Of a DNA stretch of 34,861 nucleotides, positions 1 to 7,928 are shown piece by piece. A program made the position numbers and the translations under genes. The stretch spans positions 1 to 34,861 of the forward strand of contig QIKV01000085.1 in assembly GCA_003233115.1 (NCBI GenBank), read 5' to 3'. The stretch is from Oceanospirillales bacterium. Its GTDB lineage: Bacteria; Pseudomonadota; Gammaproteobacteria; Xanthomonadales; SZUA-36. Under the pieces are notes generated by a model. It did no database searches. It saw nothing but the letters and a program-made list of their open reading frames with translations, and was not told the origin of the DNA. Position 1 is the first letter of the stretch; every line of letters begins with the position of its first letter.

Positions 1-13
1 AAGGGGACAGTTT

Positions 14-89
<76 letters not shown>

Positions 90-101
90 GCGAGGCGCGC
101 A

Positions 102-130
102 ATGTTACGCAGTAAGTGCAGGTCTGTCAA
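102..130 (-). promoter_or_regulatory. Sigma-70 promoter of the tRNA-Ala gene
   Basis: On the minus strand a perfect -35 box TTGACA (125-130) is followed after exactly 17 bases by TAACAT (102-107). The expected start is about 6 bases before the mature tRNA. The discriminator just after the -10 box is very GC-rich (GCGCGCC), as is typical of stable-RNA promoters under stringent control. The boxes are seen directly; stringent control is inferred. Confidence 0.85.
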
Positions 131-153
131 ACGTATTTTGATTGCTGATAAAT

Positions 154-669
154 TTATTGCGTGCCACCCGCCACTGCGGCCGGCACGGCGTGTTTTCCAC
201 TTATTCTGTCACCTGCAGGCTGCATCGTTCCAACGCTGTGCCCCTGGTGCAGCAGATAGCCCAGCCACTTGTCCAGCGCGAGGTTCTGCCGCCAGGTGCG
301 CTGCAACAGGTTGTGCTGGGGATACCAGGGGTGCGCCAGGCGTTTGAATCCCTGTTCGTGGTTAAAAGATGTCACTTCTGCCAGGCGTGCATCCTGGTAC
401 ATGCGGATATGCGCGTCCGGGGCAATATGCCGCCGCTGATCTTCTTCGAACTGGTAGGTCAGACGCAGGAAATGGGTGTACCGATGGCGCTCCAGTATGT
501 CCATGCGCAGCAAAGGCGAACCTGAAACCTGCGATTGGAACGAGTCGTAGTACACCGCATGGTCCGGGATCAACAACAACAACTGGCGATAGATCTCGCC
601 CTGCATTTCCTGCAGTCGTTTAAGGCGGGGCCGGAGAAACAGGCCATGTCGTTCCCTGAATGAGACCAT
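154..669 (-). CDS. DUF1249 family protein (YqiB-like)
   Basis: The 171-residue product resembles the DUF1249 / YqiB family of small cytoplasmic proteins, whose function is not established. Family-like features include an N-terminal segment with RLKRLQEMQGEIYRQL, a central RYTHFLRLTYQ strand region, the stretch IRMYQDARLAEVTSF, and a C-terminal QNLALDKWLGYLLHQGH resembling the family's conserved end. The last 20 or so residues extend beyond that block and are Ala/Gly-rich. The chosen ATG (667-669) is the first in frame. The gene lies downstream of the DUF885 peptidase gene on the same strand, about 60 bases away, so co-transcription is possible. Family assignment is from recognised patterns only. 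Confidence 0.8.
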   Translation of the reverse strand: MVSFRERHGLFLRPRLKRLQEMQGEIYRQLLLLIPDHAVYYDSFQSQVSGSPLLRMDILERHRYTHFLRLTYQFEEDQRRHIAPDAHIRMYQDARLAEVTSFNHEQGFKRLAHPWYPQHNLLQRTWRQNLALDKWLGYLLHQGHSVGTMQPAGDRISGKHAVPAAVAGGTQ

Positions 670-699
670 GAAAAAAGCATATCACATGTTGGGCTGAGG

Positions 700-742
700 G
701 CCCGGGCTATTGACCCGGGCTATTTTTCTGGGCTATTTTTCC
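700..742. repeat. Hairpin and short tandem repeat at the 3' end of the DUF885 gene
   Basis: A 7-bp inverted repeat (GCCCGGG at 700-706 and CCCGGGC at 714-720, 7-base loop) is followed on the plus strand by TATTTTT. It overlaps a 13-base tandem repeat, GGGCTATTTTTCT at 717-729 and a near copy at 730-742. On the minus strand each unit reads AAAAATAGCCC and contains a TAG, the first being the stop of the upstream peptidase gene. The U-run orientation would suit a plus-strand terminator, but no plus-strand gene ends here. On the minus strand it is a hairpin without a good U-run. Confidence 0.5.
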
Positions 743-2541
743 GGGACATTGGCCAGGCGCGGTGCGATGAAGCCTTCAGCTACCGCTTTGCGCAGGATGT
801 CGGGAGGCAAGAGGCCCTGGGCCAACAGGAAGTCATGGTATTCGCGCTGGTTGAATTTGTCCCTGAGCTTTAACTCGGTGCTGGCGCGCAGGGCCAGGAG
901 GTTCTCATAGCCGTAGTAATAGGCGGTCGCCTGTGCGGGGGAGCGGAAGGTGTAACGGTCGACCTCTGTCTGCGCGCTGAGGTCATCCTGCACAACGTCA
1001 TCCATCAACACGCGTTTGGCCTTATCCGCACTGATCAGGCCCAGGTTGAGCATCGGATCCAGCCAGATACGGGCAGCGCGCAACAGGCGGTCCTGCAGCG
1101 ATATCAATTGGCCCTCCAGCGGCATGTAGGGCTTGGCAATGGCCTCTGCATACAGCGCCCAGCCCTCTACATTGGCTGAATTGAATGCAAACACGGCCCG
1201 CGCGGTTGAGACGCCGCCACGTAACATGGTGGTGAACTGCATTTCATGGCCAGGCCGGGCTTCATGCGCAGCCAGCGTCCACATCATTGCAGGGTAGGCA
1301 TAGTCGCTTTGCGGCCAACTGCCGTCCTTGTTTTGCTGGATGTCGGGTACGATAAATTCCGGGAACTCACCGGTATTGCCAACCAGCCTGGGCACATTGA
1401 GATGCGCTGCCGGTTGCTGGGCAGTCTCTGCGGCGGAGGCCATTCTCACCCTGGCTGGTTCGGCCGGCAGTGAGACGAGGTTTTCCCGCCTGATGATGCC
1501 ATCGAGGGACGTCATGACGTCACGGTAGGCCGCCAACAGTTTATCACCGTGAATCTGTTCCTTTTTAAGCAGCCTGATGATTTCGCGATAATCAGTGCTT
1601 GTGTAACCCTTTTGTTTCGCCACCAGGGGCGCCAGCGCTATCATTTCATTGCGGATATTCATGAAGGCGACCTGGCCCGTTCTGATCAACTGCTCAGGCG
1701 AGTCGTCCACACCATAGTGCTTCAGTTGTAGTTCATATAGCTCACGTGGCAGTACCGCGCTGGCCCTGGTGTCGGGCAAGATGGTTTCCTTTACCCAGGT
1801 GTTGTAAGCCGTGAACTGCTTGATGAGCAACGCCAGATCCTGCTCATAGCCTGTGAGCTCCGTCGCGGCAAAGAGGCCTTTGAGGCCTTCCAGCAAAATC
1901 GGTGCGCGTTCGAGGTCCTGCTTCACTTCACCGACAAAGGGTTTGATCAGCCCCGGTACCTGTGCGCGTTCGGTCAGGCGAATCCTGGCCAAATCCGTCA
2001 GTGGCTGGTAACCCGGTGCCTGGCCGGTGTATTTTTTCAATCTGACCAGCGCTGCCTGTTGGCGTTCAAGTGGTACCTGCTTGTCCAGCAGGCCTCTAAA
2101 ACCTGCGAAAACGAGGCCGGTCAGGTTGCCATAGGGCAGCACCCGCTCATACTCAATGCGGGTTGACTCAATGTCGTCACGCGTGGCCTTAAGCATGATC
2201 TCGATATCCTGGGCAACCCGCGGGTCTTGTTCCCTGGCCAGCAATTCAGTGAGCATCTTGATATTTTGTTCAAAAGTTGCAATTTGCCGTTGGTAAAGGT
2301 TTTTGCCCAGGTCAAAAATATCCTCGTCATAACCGGTGACACCGGTCTGGCTGGCAAACTCCGGCGCAAATTTGGCGCTGGATTCCAACACCTTGTAAGC
2401 AATTTTATTGGAGCGCTGTACCCACGCGGGGGTGGAATTGGCTGTACCCTGCGCGAAGGTGGCGCTGGCTGGCAGCAGTACCGTTAAAGCCAGCAGCGTG
2501 ACTGCCGCGCGTTTGAGTCTGGTTGAATAAGGCATTTGCAT
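733..2541 (-). CDS. DUF885 family secreted metallopeptidase-like protein
   Basis: The 602-residue protein belongs to the DUF885 family, which is related to zinc peptidases. Residues 1-30 form a signal peptide: a basic start, a hydrophobic core with TLLALTVLLPASA, and a cleavage site near TFAQ. The product is therefore probably periplasmic or secreted. The signature HEARPGHEMQ gives the family's HExxPGH metal-binding pattern, and a later EGWALYAE supplies the expected acidic ligand. Length is typical of the family. The ATG at 2539-2541 is favoured because the signal peptide follows directly. The gene is divergent from the TauE gene across about 130 bases. Its substrate cannot be told from sequence; peptides are the family expectation. 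Confidence 0.9.
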   Translation of the reverse strand: MQMPYSTRLKRAAVTLLALTVLLPASATFAQGTANSTPAWVQRSNKIAYKVLESSAKFAPEFASQTGVTGYDEDIFDLGKNLYQRQIATFEQNIKMLTELLAREQDPRVAQDIEIMLKATRDDIESTRIEYERVLPYGNLTGLVFAGFRGLLDKQVPLERQQAALVRLKKYTGQAPGYQPLTDLARIRLTERAQVPGLIKPFVGEVKQDLERAPILLEGLKGLFAATELTGYEQDLALLIKQFTAYNTWVKETILPDTRASAVLPRELYELQLKHYGVDDSPEQLIRTGQVAFMNIRNEMIALAPLVAKQKGYTSTDYREIIRLLKKEQIHGDKLLAAYRDVMTSLDGIIRRENLVSLPAEPARVRMASAAETAQQPAAHLNVPRLVGNTGEFPEFIVPDIQQNKDGSWPQSDYAYPAMMWTLAAHEARPGHEMQFTTMLRGGVSTARAVFAFNSANVEGWALYAEAIAKPYMPLEGQLISLQDRLLRAARIWLDPMLNLGLISADKAKRVLMDDVVQDDLSAQTEVDRYTFRSPAQATAYYYGYENLLALRASTELKLRDKFNQREYHDFLLAQGLLPPDILRKAVAEGFIAPRLANVPEK

Positions 2542-2673
2542 CTCTTGGTGTTGGGAGCCGGTATATTACCCTCGGGCAGGGCACAGGGCATGGGCAAATA
2601 GTCATGTACGAGCACTGTGGCAGCGCGGGTTTATCTGGTTCATAATGCGGCCTTTCCCATACGATGGTCCGAT

Positions 2674-3450
2674 ATGCCGTTGCTGATCCTGGCGGGTTTG
2701 TTTTTCCTGACTGCCATTGCCTACTCCTCGGTGGGTTTTGGGGGCGGATCCACTTATAACGCGCTGCTGATATTGACCGGCATGGATTACCGCCTGGTGC
2801 CGGCGATCGCGCTAAGTGCCAATATTCTGGTGGTGAGTGGTGGCGTATATCACTACTTGCGCGCCGGCCACCTGTCGGTTGCAGGCCTGTTGCCCTATAT
2901 CGTTGTGTCCGTACCCATGGCCTGGCTGGGCGGGCGTTTGCCGGTTTCTGAACAACTGTTTATCGGCCTGCTGGGCTTCAGCCTGCTGCTGGCAGCCGTG
3001 CAGATGTTGCTCAAGCCCAAAGTTACCGGCAACGCCCACCCACCCGCTACCGCCAGGTTGTGGTTGACCGCGCTGCCGGTGGGTGGCGCGATTGGCTTTC
3101 TTGCCGGTATCACCGGTATTGGTGGCGGGATTTTTCTGGCGCCCGTTATTTACGTCCTGCGGATAGCACCACCGCGGGTAATTGCCGGTATTACCAGCGG
3201 CTTTATCCTGGTGAATTCCATCGCCGGGCTGGCGGGACAAATGATGAAAGCCGGTGGAGACTCGCCGCTGGCCGGGGTGATTGCAGCCTGGCCATTGTTT
3301 ATTGCGGTCATTGCCGGTGGCCAGATAGGCAGCCATTTAGGTGTATATAAATTATCCGAGACCTGGGTAAAGCGTTTGACGGCGATCCTGATACTATACG
3401 TGGCTGCGCGCTTGATCTGGCGCTGGGCCGGAATGACTTTTATGGGATGA
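2674..3450 (+). CDS. TauE/SafE (TSUP) family membrane transporter
   Basis: The 258-residue protein has about eight hydrophobic segments in two homologous halves, the usual layout of the TSUP family. That family moves organosulfur compounds, sulfite and other small anions across the inner membrane. The family glycine motif SVGFGGGSTYNALL stands near the N-terminus and its echo GITGIGGGIFLAPV in the second half. I chose ATG 2674 over the upstream GTG at 2617, because the longer form adds 19 residues before the first helix. A CATAAT -10-like box at 2641-2646 would also place transcription start after 2617. The stop at 3450 is about 20 bases from moaA, so the gene probably heads the moaADE-sufU operon. 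A role in sulfur supply or sulfite handling for that pathway is inference. Confidence 0.88.
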   Translation: MPLLILAGLFFLTAIAYSSVGFGGGSTYNALLILTGMDYRLVPAIALSANILVVSGGVYHYLRAGHLSVAGLLPYIVVSVPMAWLGGRLPVSEQLFIGLLGFSLLLAAVQMLLKPKVTGNAHPPATARLWLTALPVGGAIGFLAGITGIGGGIFLAPVIYVLRIAPPRVIAGITSGFILVNSIAGLAGQMMKAGGDSPLAGVIAAWPLFIAVIAGGQIGSHLGVYKLSETWVKRLTAILILYVAARLIWRWAGMTFMG

Positions 3451-3471
3451 TTTTTGCGGGATGACTTTTAT

Positions 3472-4482
3472 ATGATGCCACTCAACGACACGTTGGGCAG
3501 ACCACTGAAGGATCTCAGGATTTCTGTGCTGGACCGCTGCAACCTGCGTTGCACCTATTGCATGCCGGAAGCGTCTTTGCACGGGCAGGGTGTGTTTTTA
3601 CCGTCGCACCATCTGTTAAGTGACGGGGAAATTGAATTCGTGGTGCGTGTATTTGCCGGCCTGGGCGTTCACAAGGTCCGCTTGACCGGTGGTGAGCCAT
3701 TGTTGCGCCCTGGATTTATCGAACTGGTGAATCGCCTGGCGCCTGTCGAAGGGCTGACAGACCTGGCGCTGACCACCAATGCGGTCCTGCTGCCAAGATA
3801 TGCGGTGGCACTCAAGCAAGCCGGCCTCGGCAGGATTACCGTCAGCCTCGATAGCCTGGATGATGCGGTCTTCAGGGAGATGGCCGGTGAGCGTGGCTCG
3901 GTGCAGGAGGTTCTGGATGGTATAGCGGCCGCTGAAAATGCCGGCTTCAAACAGCTCAAAATCAACACCGTCGTGCAACGCAATAGCAATGATCATGCCG
4001 TGCTGGACCTGGTGGCACATTTCAGGAACACGGGACATACCGTCAGGCTGATCGAGTTCATGGACGTGGGCAATGTCAATCACTGGGACCGCGAACTGGT
4101 GGTACCCAGCGCTGAGCTATTGAAGTCCATTCATGATCAATGGCCACTCAGGCCGGTGGCACGTCAGGCTGCCAGTGAGACTGCGCGGCGTTATGAGTTT
4201 GTAGACGGTGCCGGCGAAATCGGCTTTATTTCTTCTATTACCGAGCCATTTTGCGGTGATTGCTCGCGTGCGAGAATTACTGCCGACGGGGTGTTTTACA
4301 GTTGCCTGTTTGCGGCACGCGGGACTGAATTGCGCGATAAAATACGCGCCGGCCTGAGTGCTGATGATCTGGCTGCTGAATTAACCGGTTTATGGTCCAG
4401 GCGCGCAGACCGGTACAGTGAATTACGCAATCGTCTGCCGCAGCACCAGCGGCACGTTGAAATGTACCGGATGGGTGGTTGA
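3472..4482 (+). CDS. moaA: GTP 3',8-cyclase MoaA
   Basis: MoaA is the radical-SAM enzyme that, with MoaC, converts GTP to cyclic pyranopterin monophosphate, the first step of molybdenum-cofactor synthesis. Numbering from ATG 3472 (336 residues), the N-terminal SAM cluster motif is CNLRCTYC (Cys23, 27, 30). The SAM-binding TGGEPLLR sits near residue 72. The second 4Fe-4S site is Cys261, Cys264 and Cys278, spaced CX2CX13C. The protein ends in Gly-Gly, the MoaA tail needed for activity. An upstream TTG at 3454 would add six residues, but the two ATGs at 3472 and 3475 fit the family start better. The stop overlaps the moaD ATG, so translation is probably coupled. Confidence 0.97.
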   Translation: MMPLNDTLGRPLKDLRISVLDRCNLRCTYCMPEASLHGQGVFLPSHHLLSDGEIEFVVRVFAGLGVHKVRLTGGEPLLRPGFIELVNRLAPVEGLTDLALTTNAVLLPRYAVALKQAGLGRITVSLDSLDDAVFREMAGERGSVQEVLDGIAAAENAGFKQLKINTVVQRNSNDHAVLDLVAHFRNTGHTVRLIEFMDVGNVNHWDRELVVPSAELLKSIHDQWPLRPVARQAASETARRYEFVDGAGEIGFISSITEPFCGDCSRARITADGVFYSCLFAARGTELRDKIRAGLSADDLAAELTGLWSRRADRYSELRNRLPQHQRHVEMYRMGG

Positions 4483-4721
4483 TGGAAGTTAAAGTCCGCT
4501 ATTTTGCCTTATTTCGCGAGCAGACCGGTATTGCAACCGAGTCCGTGGACTGGCCCGGCGGCACGGCTGCGGAACTGTTCCAGGATTTGGCCGGCAAGCA
4601 CGCACTGCTGCTGCCGGAAGCGGCGGCGCTGGTCGCCATTAATGACGCGATGGCTGGCTGGGAAACGGTGCTGTGCGAGGGTGATGAAGTGCTGTTCTTT
4701 CCACCGGTGGCGGGCGGATGA
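4482..4721 (+). CDS. moaD: Molybdopterin synthase sulfur-carrier subunit MoaD
   Basis: This 79-residue ubiquitin-fold protein carries sulfur as a C-terminal thiocarboxylate into molybdopterin synthase. It opens with VKVRYFALFREQTG, typical of MoaD, and ends in FFPPVAGG. The terminal Gly-Gly is the site adenylated by MoeB and then thiolated. The ATG at 4482 shares its A with the moaA stop TGA. A TTG one codon upstream is unlikely. The gene overlaps moaE by 4 bases (ATGA), so the two synthase subunits should be made together. Confidence 0.96.
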   Translation: MEVKVRYFALFREQTGIATESVDWPGGTAAELFQDLAGKHALLLPEAAALVAINDAMAGWETVLCEGDEVLFFPPVAGG

Positions 4722-5179
4722 AATTTACGGTCAGCGCTACGGCAATTGACGTGGCCGCAGCCAGGCAAGCCGTCGCTGACCCAGGTTGCGGTGCCCTGGT
4801 GGTGTTCGAAGGCTGGATCCGTGACCACAATGAAGGCGCGGCGGTCGCACGGCTTGAATACGAGGTGTACCGCCCGCTGGCAGAGCAGGAGGGCAGCAGA
4901 ATTATCGCTGAAGCCGGTGCCCGCTATAGCATCAGCAAGGCGCTGTGCATACACCGTGAAGGCCTGCTGGAGATTGGCGATGTCGCCGTTGTCGTATGCG
5001 TTTCAGCAGTGCATCGGCGTGCGGCTTTCGATGCCTGCCGCTATATCATCGACGCGGTCAAATCCCGTTTACCCATCTGGAAGAAGGAACACTATGTGAA
5101 CGGCATCAGCGAGTGGGTCAACTGCCAGCACTGCGCCACGGCGGGGCAGGCCCACGGGAGCAAGTCGCGTGACCGATGA
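4718..5179 (+). CDS. moaE: Molybdopterin synthase catalytic subunit MoaE
   Basis: MoaE binds cyclic pyranopterin monophosphate and uses MoaD thiocarboxylate to make the dithiolene. The 153-residue sequence shows the family blocks LVVFEGWIRDHNEG (about 28-40), LEYEVYRPLAEQE (47-59), IHREGLLEIGDVAVVVCVSA (79-97), and the lysine-bearing SRLPIWKKEHY (116-126). Lys115, 122 and 123 are candidates for the catalytic lysines. It overlaps moaD by 4 bases and sufU by 11. The tail after residue 134 is slightly unusual: it carries CQHC and a polar stretch beyond the normal end of the family. The tail may be neutral and dictated by the overlap with sufU. Confidence 0.96.
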   Translation: MKFTVSATAIDVAAARQAVADPGCGALVVFEGWIRDHNEGAAVARLEYEVYRPLAEQEGSRIIAEAGARYSISKALCIHREGLLEIGDVAVVVCVSAVHRRAAFDACRYIIDAVKSRLPIWKKEHYVNGISEWVNCQHCATAGQAHGSKSRDR

Positions 5180-5624
5180 CCGCATGCAGCGCTACAGTGA
5201 GATCATCATTGAGCACAGCCAGTTTCCGCGCCATCATGGCACGCTTGAAAACCCTACCCATGAAGGCCAGGGTGAAAACCCTTTTTGCGGCGACCGGGTC
5301 AAACTGCAGTTTACGGTTAATCAGGAGGGTGTCATTGAGAAAGCGGCGGTCGAAAGTGTTGGTTGTGCTATCTCCATGGCATCTGCATCTTTGCTGGCCA
5401 CACATCTGCACGGACTGAGCCTGCAACAGGCGGAAGCATTGTTCGCGCAAATCCACACAGCTATCCTGGCAGGACCCGATGAAGCGAGGGATCAGCAACT
5501 GGGCGAACTGGCGGCCCTGGCGTTTGCCGGACGCTACCCCTCACGGGTCAAGTGCGCGACCCTGGCCTGGCATGTTTTAAAGCACGCACTGGCGGGCGAC
5601 AAGTCCGTTGCCAGTACCGAGTAG
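5169..5624 (+). CDS. sufU: SufU-like iron-sulfur scaffold / sulfur acceptor protein
   Basis: The 151-residue protein has all the marks of the SufU branch of NifU/IscU-type proteins. These include YSEIIIEHSQFPRHHG at the start and NPFCGD (Cys40, Asp42). VGCAISMASAS contributes Cys66 and KCATLAW contributes Cys129. The three cysteines and aspartate are the Zn or cluster ligands. The segment between Cys66 and Cys129 is long, as in SufU rather than IscU. SufU proteins accept sulfur from SufS and help Fe-S assembly. No sufS, sufB, sufC or sufD is nearby. GTG 5169 lies in the overlap with moaE; an ATG at 5184 is an alternative. Its place at the end of moaADE suggests service to MoaA or Moco sulfur transfer (inferred). 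Confidence 0.9.
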   Translation: MTDDRMQRYSEIIIEHSQFPRHHGTLENPTHEGQGENPFCGDRVKLQFTVNQEGVIEKAAVESVGCAISMASASLLATHLHGLSLQQAEALFAQIHTAILAGPDEARDQQLGELAALAFAGRYPSRVKCATLAWHVLKHALAGDKSVASTE

Positions 5625-5630
5625 GCCTGC

Positions 5631-6371
5631 TTAATGGCCGCAATCCCTGCAGCCTGGATTTCTGTTGATTTGCAGGGATTGCCAGGCCCAATGGGTGGCG
5701 TCAAACAGGTGCAGACCCTGTGCTACGGACTGTCCGGCGAGGCAGGCCAGGGCAAAATATGCTGCCGCAGCGCCTGCAATACCGGCGACCGGTGCAAATA
5801 TACCTGCGCCCGGGCAGTCCTCCAGGGTTTCCGGGGCCGTGCCATAAGCGCAGCGGTAACAGGGCTGGCCCGGCAGGTCCGGACGCAGCAGCAGCAGTTG
5901 GGCCTCGAGGCGGATGCACGCAGCCATCAACCATGGAATCCCCAATGACAAGGCAGTGCGGTTTACCGCCAGGCGGGTGCCGTAGTTGTCGCTGGCGTCA
6001 ATAATAAAATCGCAGTCCGGAAACAGGGTTTGCATATCGCTGTCGGCCATGCGCCCGGCACGGCTGTTTATCTTCGTTTCCGGGTTGAGGGCCCGTAAAG
6101 ATTCTGCGGCGACGCTGACTTTTGCACGCCCGAGGTCGGCAACTTTGTAAAGGATCTGGCGTGACAGGTTACTTTCGGCCACGTGGTCAAAATCACACAG
6201 GGTCAATTCGCCGACGCCACTGGAAACAATGTACTGTGCAGCGGCACAGCCGATGCCGCCAACCCCGATCAGGGCAATATGAGCCGCGCGAATACGGGCC
6301 TGGCCCTGCGCGCCAATACCGGCCAGCGGCAAGTGGGCGGCATAGCGCAGACTATTGCTTTCAAGCGGCAT
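5631..6371 (-). CDS. moeB: MoeB/ThiF/HesA family adenylyltransferase
   Basis: The 246-residue protein is an E1-like enzyme. It shows the nucleotide-binding IGVGGIGCAAAQY (35-47), CDFDHVAESNLSRQ (59-72) with the family's D..SNL.RQ pattern, and DASDNYGTR (125-133) with the Mg/ATP aspartate. Two CxxC pairs for structural zinc are present (Cys171/174 and Cys241/244). MoeB activates the C-terminal glycine of MoaD by adenylation. No rhodanese domain is attached, so sulfur must come from another protein. The gene start overlaps the moaC stop by 11 bases. It ends 6 bases from the sufU stop, in a tail-to-tail arrangement. ThiF-type activity on ThiS cannot be excluded, but the setting among moa genes favours MoeB. 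Confidence 0.92.
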   Translation of the reverse strand: MPLESNSLRYAAHLPLAGIGAQGQARIRAAHIALIGVGGIGCAAAQYIVSSGVGELTLCDFDHVAESNLSRQILYKVADLGRAKVSVAAESLRALNPETKINSRAGRMADSDMQTLFPDCDFIIDASDNYGTRLAVNRTALSLGIPWLMAACIRLEAQLLLLRPDLPGQPCYRCAYGTAPETLEDCPGAGIFAPVAGIAGAAAAYFALACLAGQSVAQGLHLFDATHWAWQSLQINRNPGCRDCGH

Positions 6372-6873
6372 CTAAAATACTTTGTGCGCGGGCGGGCAGC
6401 CCTTGCGGGTGGATCCAGACACCACTTTTGCCGCCGGCTTTGTAGAGCAGCTTGATGTTATTGATTGCCAGTGCCGCATTGATCGGCTTGCTCAAATCCC
6501 AGATGGCCAGCAGGGCAATATTGAGGCCACACAAGGCCTCCATCTCCACGCCGGTTTTCGCATCTGTTTCCGCCAGTGCATAGACTTCAACCGCGTAGCT
6601 GTCTGCATTTAGAGCGCTATGGATGGAAACGCGGTTCAGCGGGATCGGGTGGCACAGTGGAATCAGTGCCGGTGTCTGCTTGGCAGCCTGGATACCGGCG
6701 AACTCTGCCAGCGCCAATGCATCGCCTTTGGGCAATGTACGGTCGCGCAGCATGGCGAAAGCTTTTTCCCCGACGATTATTTCGCCACCGGCAAGCGCAC
6801 GGCGGTAAGTGACGGCTTTGCCGGCAATATCGGCCATGGAAAACTGGTTGCGTATAACTGTTGGGTTGTTCAT
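6361..6873 (-). CDS. moaC: Cyclic pyranopterin monophosphate synthase MoaC
   Basis: MoaC rearranges the MoaA product to cyclic pyranopterin monophosphate. The 170-residue form shows KGDALALAEFAGIQAAKQT (49-67), the active-site LCHP (73-76), KTGVEMEAL (106-114), and DLSK (126-129) holding the conserved aspartate and lysine. GGKSG follows near 148-151. I chose ATG 6873, which has GGAG nine bases upstream. A TTG at 6897 would extend it by eight residues and nearly touch the upstream stop. The protein has a short C-terminal extension past the GGKSG motif that reads into the moeB overlap. The gene lies 20 bases downstream of the deaminase gene on the same strand. Confidence 0.96.
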   Translation of the reverse strand: MNNPTVIRNQFSMADIAGKAVTYRRALAGGEIIVGEKAFAMLRDRTLPKGDALALAEFAGIQAAKQTPALIPLCHPIPLNRVSIHSALNADSYAVEVYALAETDAKTGVEMEALCGLNIALLAIWDLSKPINAALAINNIKLLYKAGGKSGVWIHPQGLPARAQSILDAA

Positions 6874-6893
6874 GGGTGGGGACTCCGCTTGCT

Positions 6894-7898
6894 TCAACGC
6901 ATCGATTCGATGCGCTCGAGATGGCTTTGTATCTCAGCCTGGGTCAGGAAGGATGACTTAAAACCATTAATAACCAGTTGAAATATTTCATCTTTTGTCA
7001 CTCCTGCCGCTGCTATCAGGGCACAGAAATTTTCATTCACATAGCCGCCGAAATAGGCCGGGTCATCCGAATTGATACAGGCATTGAGGCCCAGCGCCAG
7101 CATTTTCCGGATGGGGTGATCAGCCATGTCGCTAACCACCCCAAGCCGCAGGTTGGATTGCGGGCAGACCGTCAACGGCATATTTTCGTCTGCCAGGCGT
7201 TGCACCAGCGCGCTGTCTTCCAGTGCACGATTGCCATGATCGATGCGGTCTACCAACAGCACATCAAGCGCTTCATATACATATTCGGGCGGGCCTTCTT
7301 CACCTGCGTGCGCGACACGCTTCAGACCCAGTTCGGCGGCGCGTTTGAAAACGTTGCTGAATAAATGCGGGGGGTGGCCGAGTTCGGATGAATCCAGCCC
7401 CACCGCTGCAATCCTCTCGAGGTAGGGCAGGGCGCTATCCAGTGTAGTCAAAGCACTCTGTTCATCCAGGTGGCGCAGAAAACACATGATCAGTTTGCTG
7501 CTGATGCCAAGTTCAGATTCGGCTCTATCCAGTGCCGATCCCAGTCCCTGCATGAAGGTAGCGAAGTCAACGCCGCGTTCGGTGTGCCCCTGGGGGTCGA
7601 AGAATATTTCGCAATGAACCACGTTTTGCTGCTTGCAACGCTGCAGGTAGGCCCACGCCAGGTCATGAAAATCCTGTTCGGTTTGCAGCACGGACATACC
7701 TTGATAGTAAAGGTCAAGAAAATCTTGTAAGCAGTTGAAATTATATGCATCATTTATTGAATCAATGTCGGGGTAGGGTAGCTTGACGCCGTTGCGCCCG
7801 GCCAGTTCCAGCAGCATGGCCGGCTCCAGACTGCCTTCGATGTGAATGTGTAGTTCAGCCTTGGGGAGCCGTGCTACCAGTTGCTTGAGATTCTGCAT
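6894..7898 (-). CDS. Adenine deaminase (adenosine deaminase-like amidohydrolase)
   Basis: The 334-residue protein is a zinc amidohydrolase of the adenosine/adenine deaminase family. It has the [10 protein letters not shown] metal site (His17, His19), AHAGEEGP (His197, Glu200), a DRIDHG block (His221) and the metal-binding DD of [12 protein letters not shown] (277-286). The [10 protein letters not shown] ending is characteristic of the adenine aminohydrolase branch, so hypoxanthine production from adenine is the likely reaction. Longer in-frame starts run into the divergent protease gene. ATG 7898, with AGGGA just upstream, gives the family length. It is followed closely by moaC and moeB; a functional link to Moco is possible only through purine-salvage enzymes such as xanthine dehydrogenase (inference). 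Confidence 0.92.
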   Translation of the reverse strand: MQNLKQLVARLPKAELHIHIEGSLEPAMLLELAGRNGVKLPYPDIDSINDAYNFNCLQDFLDLYYQGMSVLQTEQDFHDLAWAYLQRCKQQNVVHCEIFFDPQGHTERGVDFATFMQGLGSALDRAESELGISSKLIMCFLRHLDEQSALTTLDSALPYLERIAAVGLDSSELGHPPHLFSNVFKRAAELGLKRVAHAGEEGPPEYVYEALDVLLVDRIDHGNRALEDSALVQRLADENMPLTVCPQSNLRLGVVSDMADHPIRKMLALGLNACINSDDPAYFGGYVNENFCALIAAAGVTKDEIFQLVINGFKSSFLTQAEIQSHLERIESMR

Positions 7899-7928
7899 TT
7901 CCCTATGATACAGGGATATCAGAACCCG

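Noticed and set aside
2617..2673. Upstream GTG start for the TauE/SafE gene
   Set aside because: It adds 19 residues ahead of the first membrane helix that do not fit the family, has no ribosome-binding site, and lies upstream of a likely -10 box.
2812..3336. Long minus-strand frame inside the TauE/SafE gene
   Set aside because: It is a shadow of the plus-strand gene: rich in Gln, Asn and His from the reverse complement and without any domain pattern.
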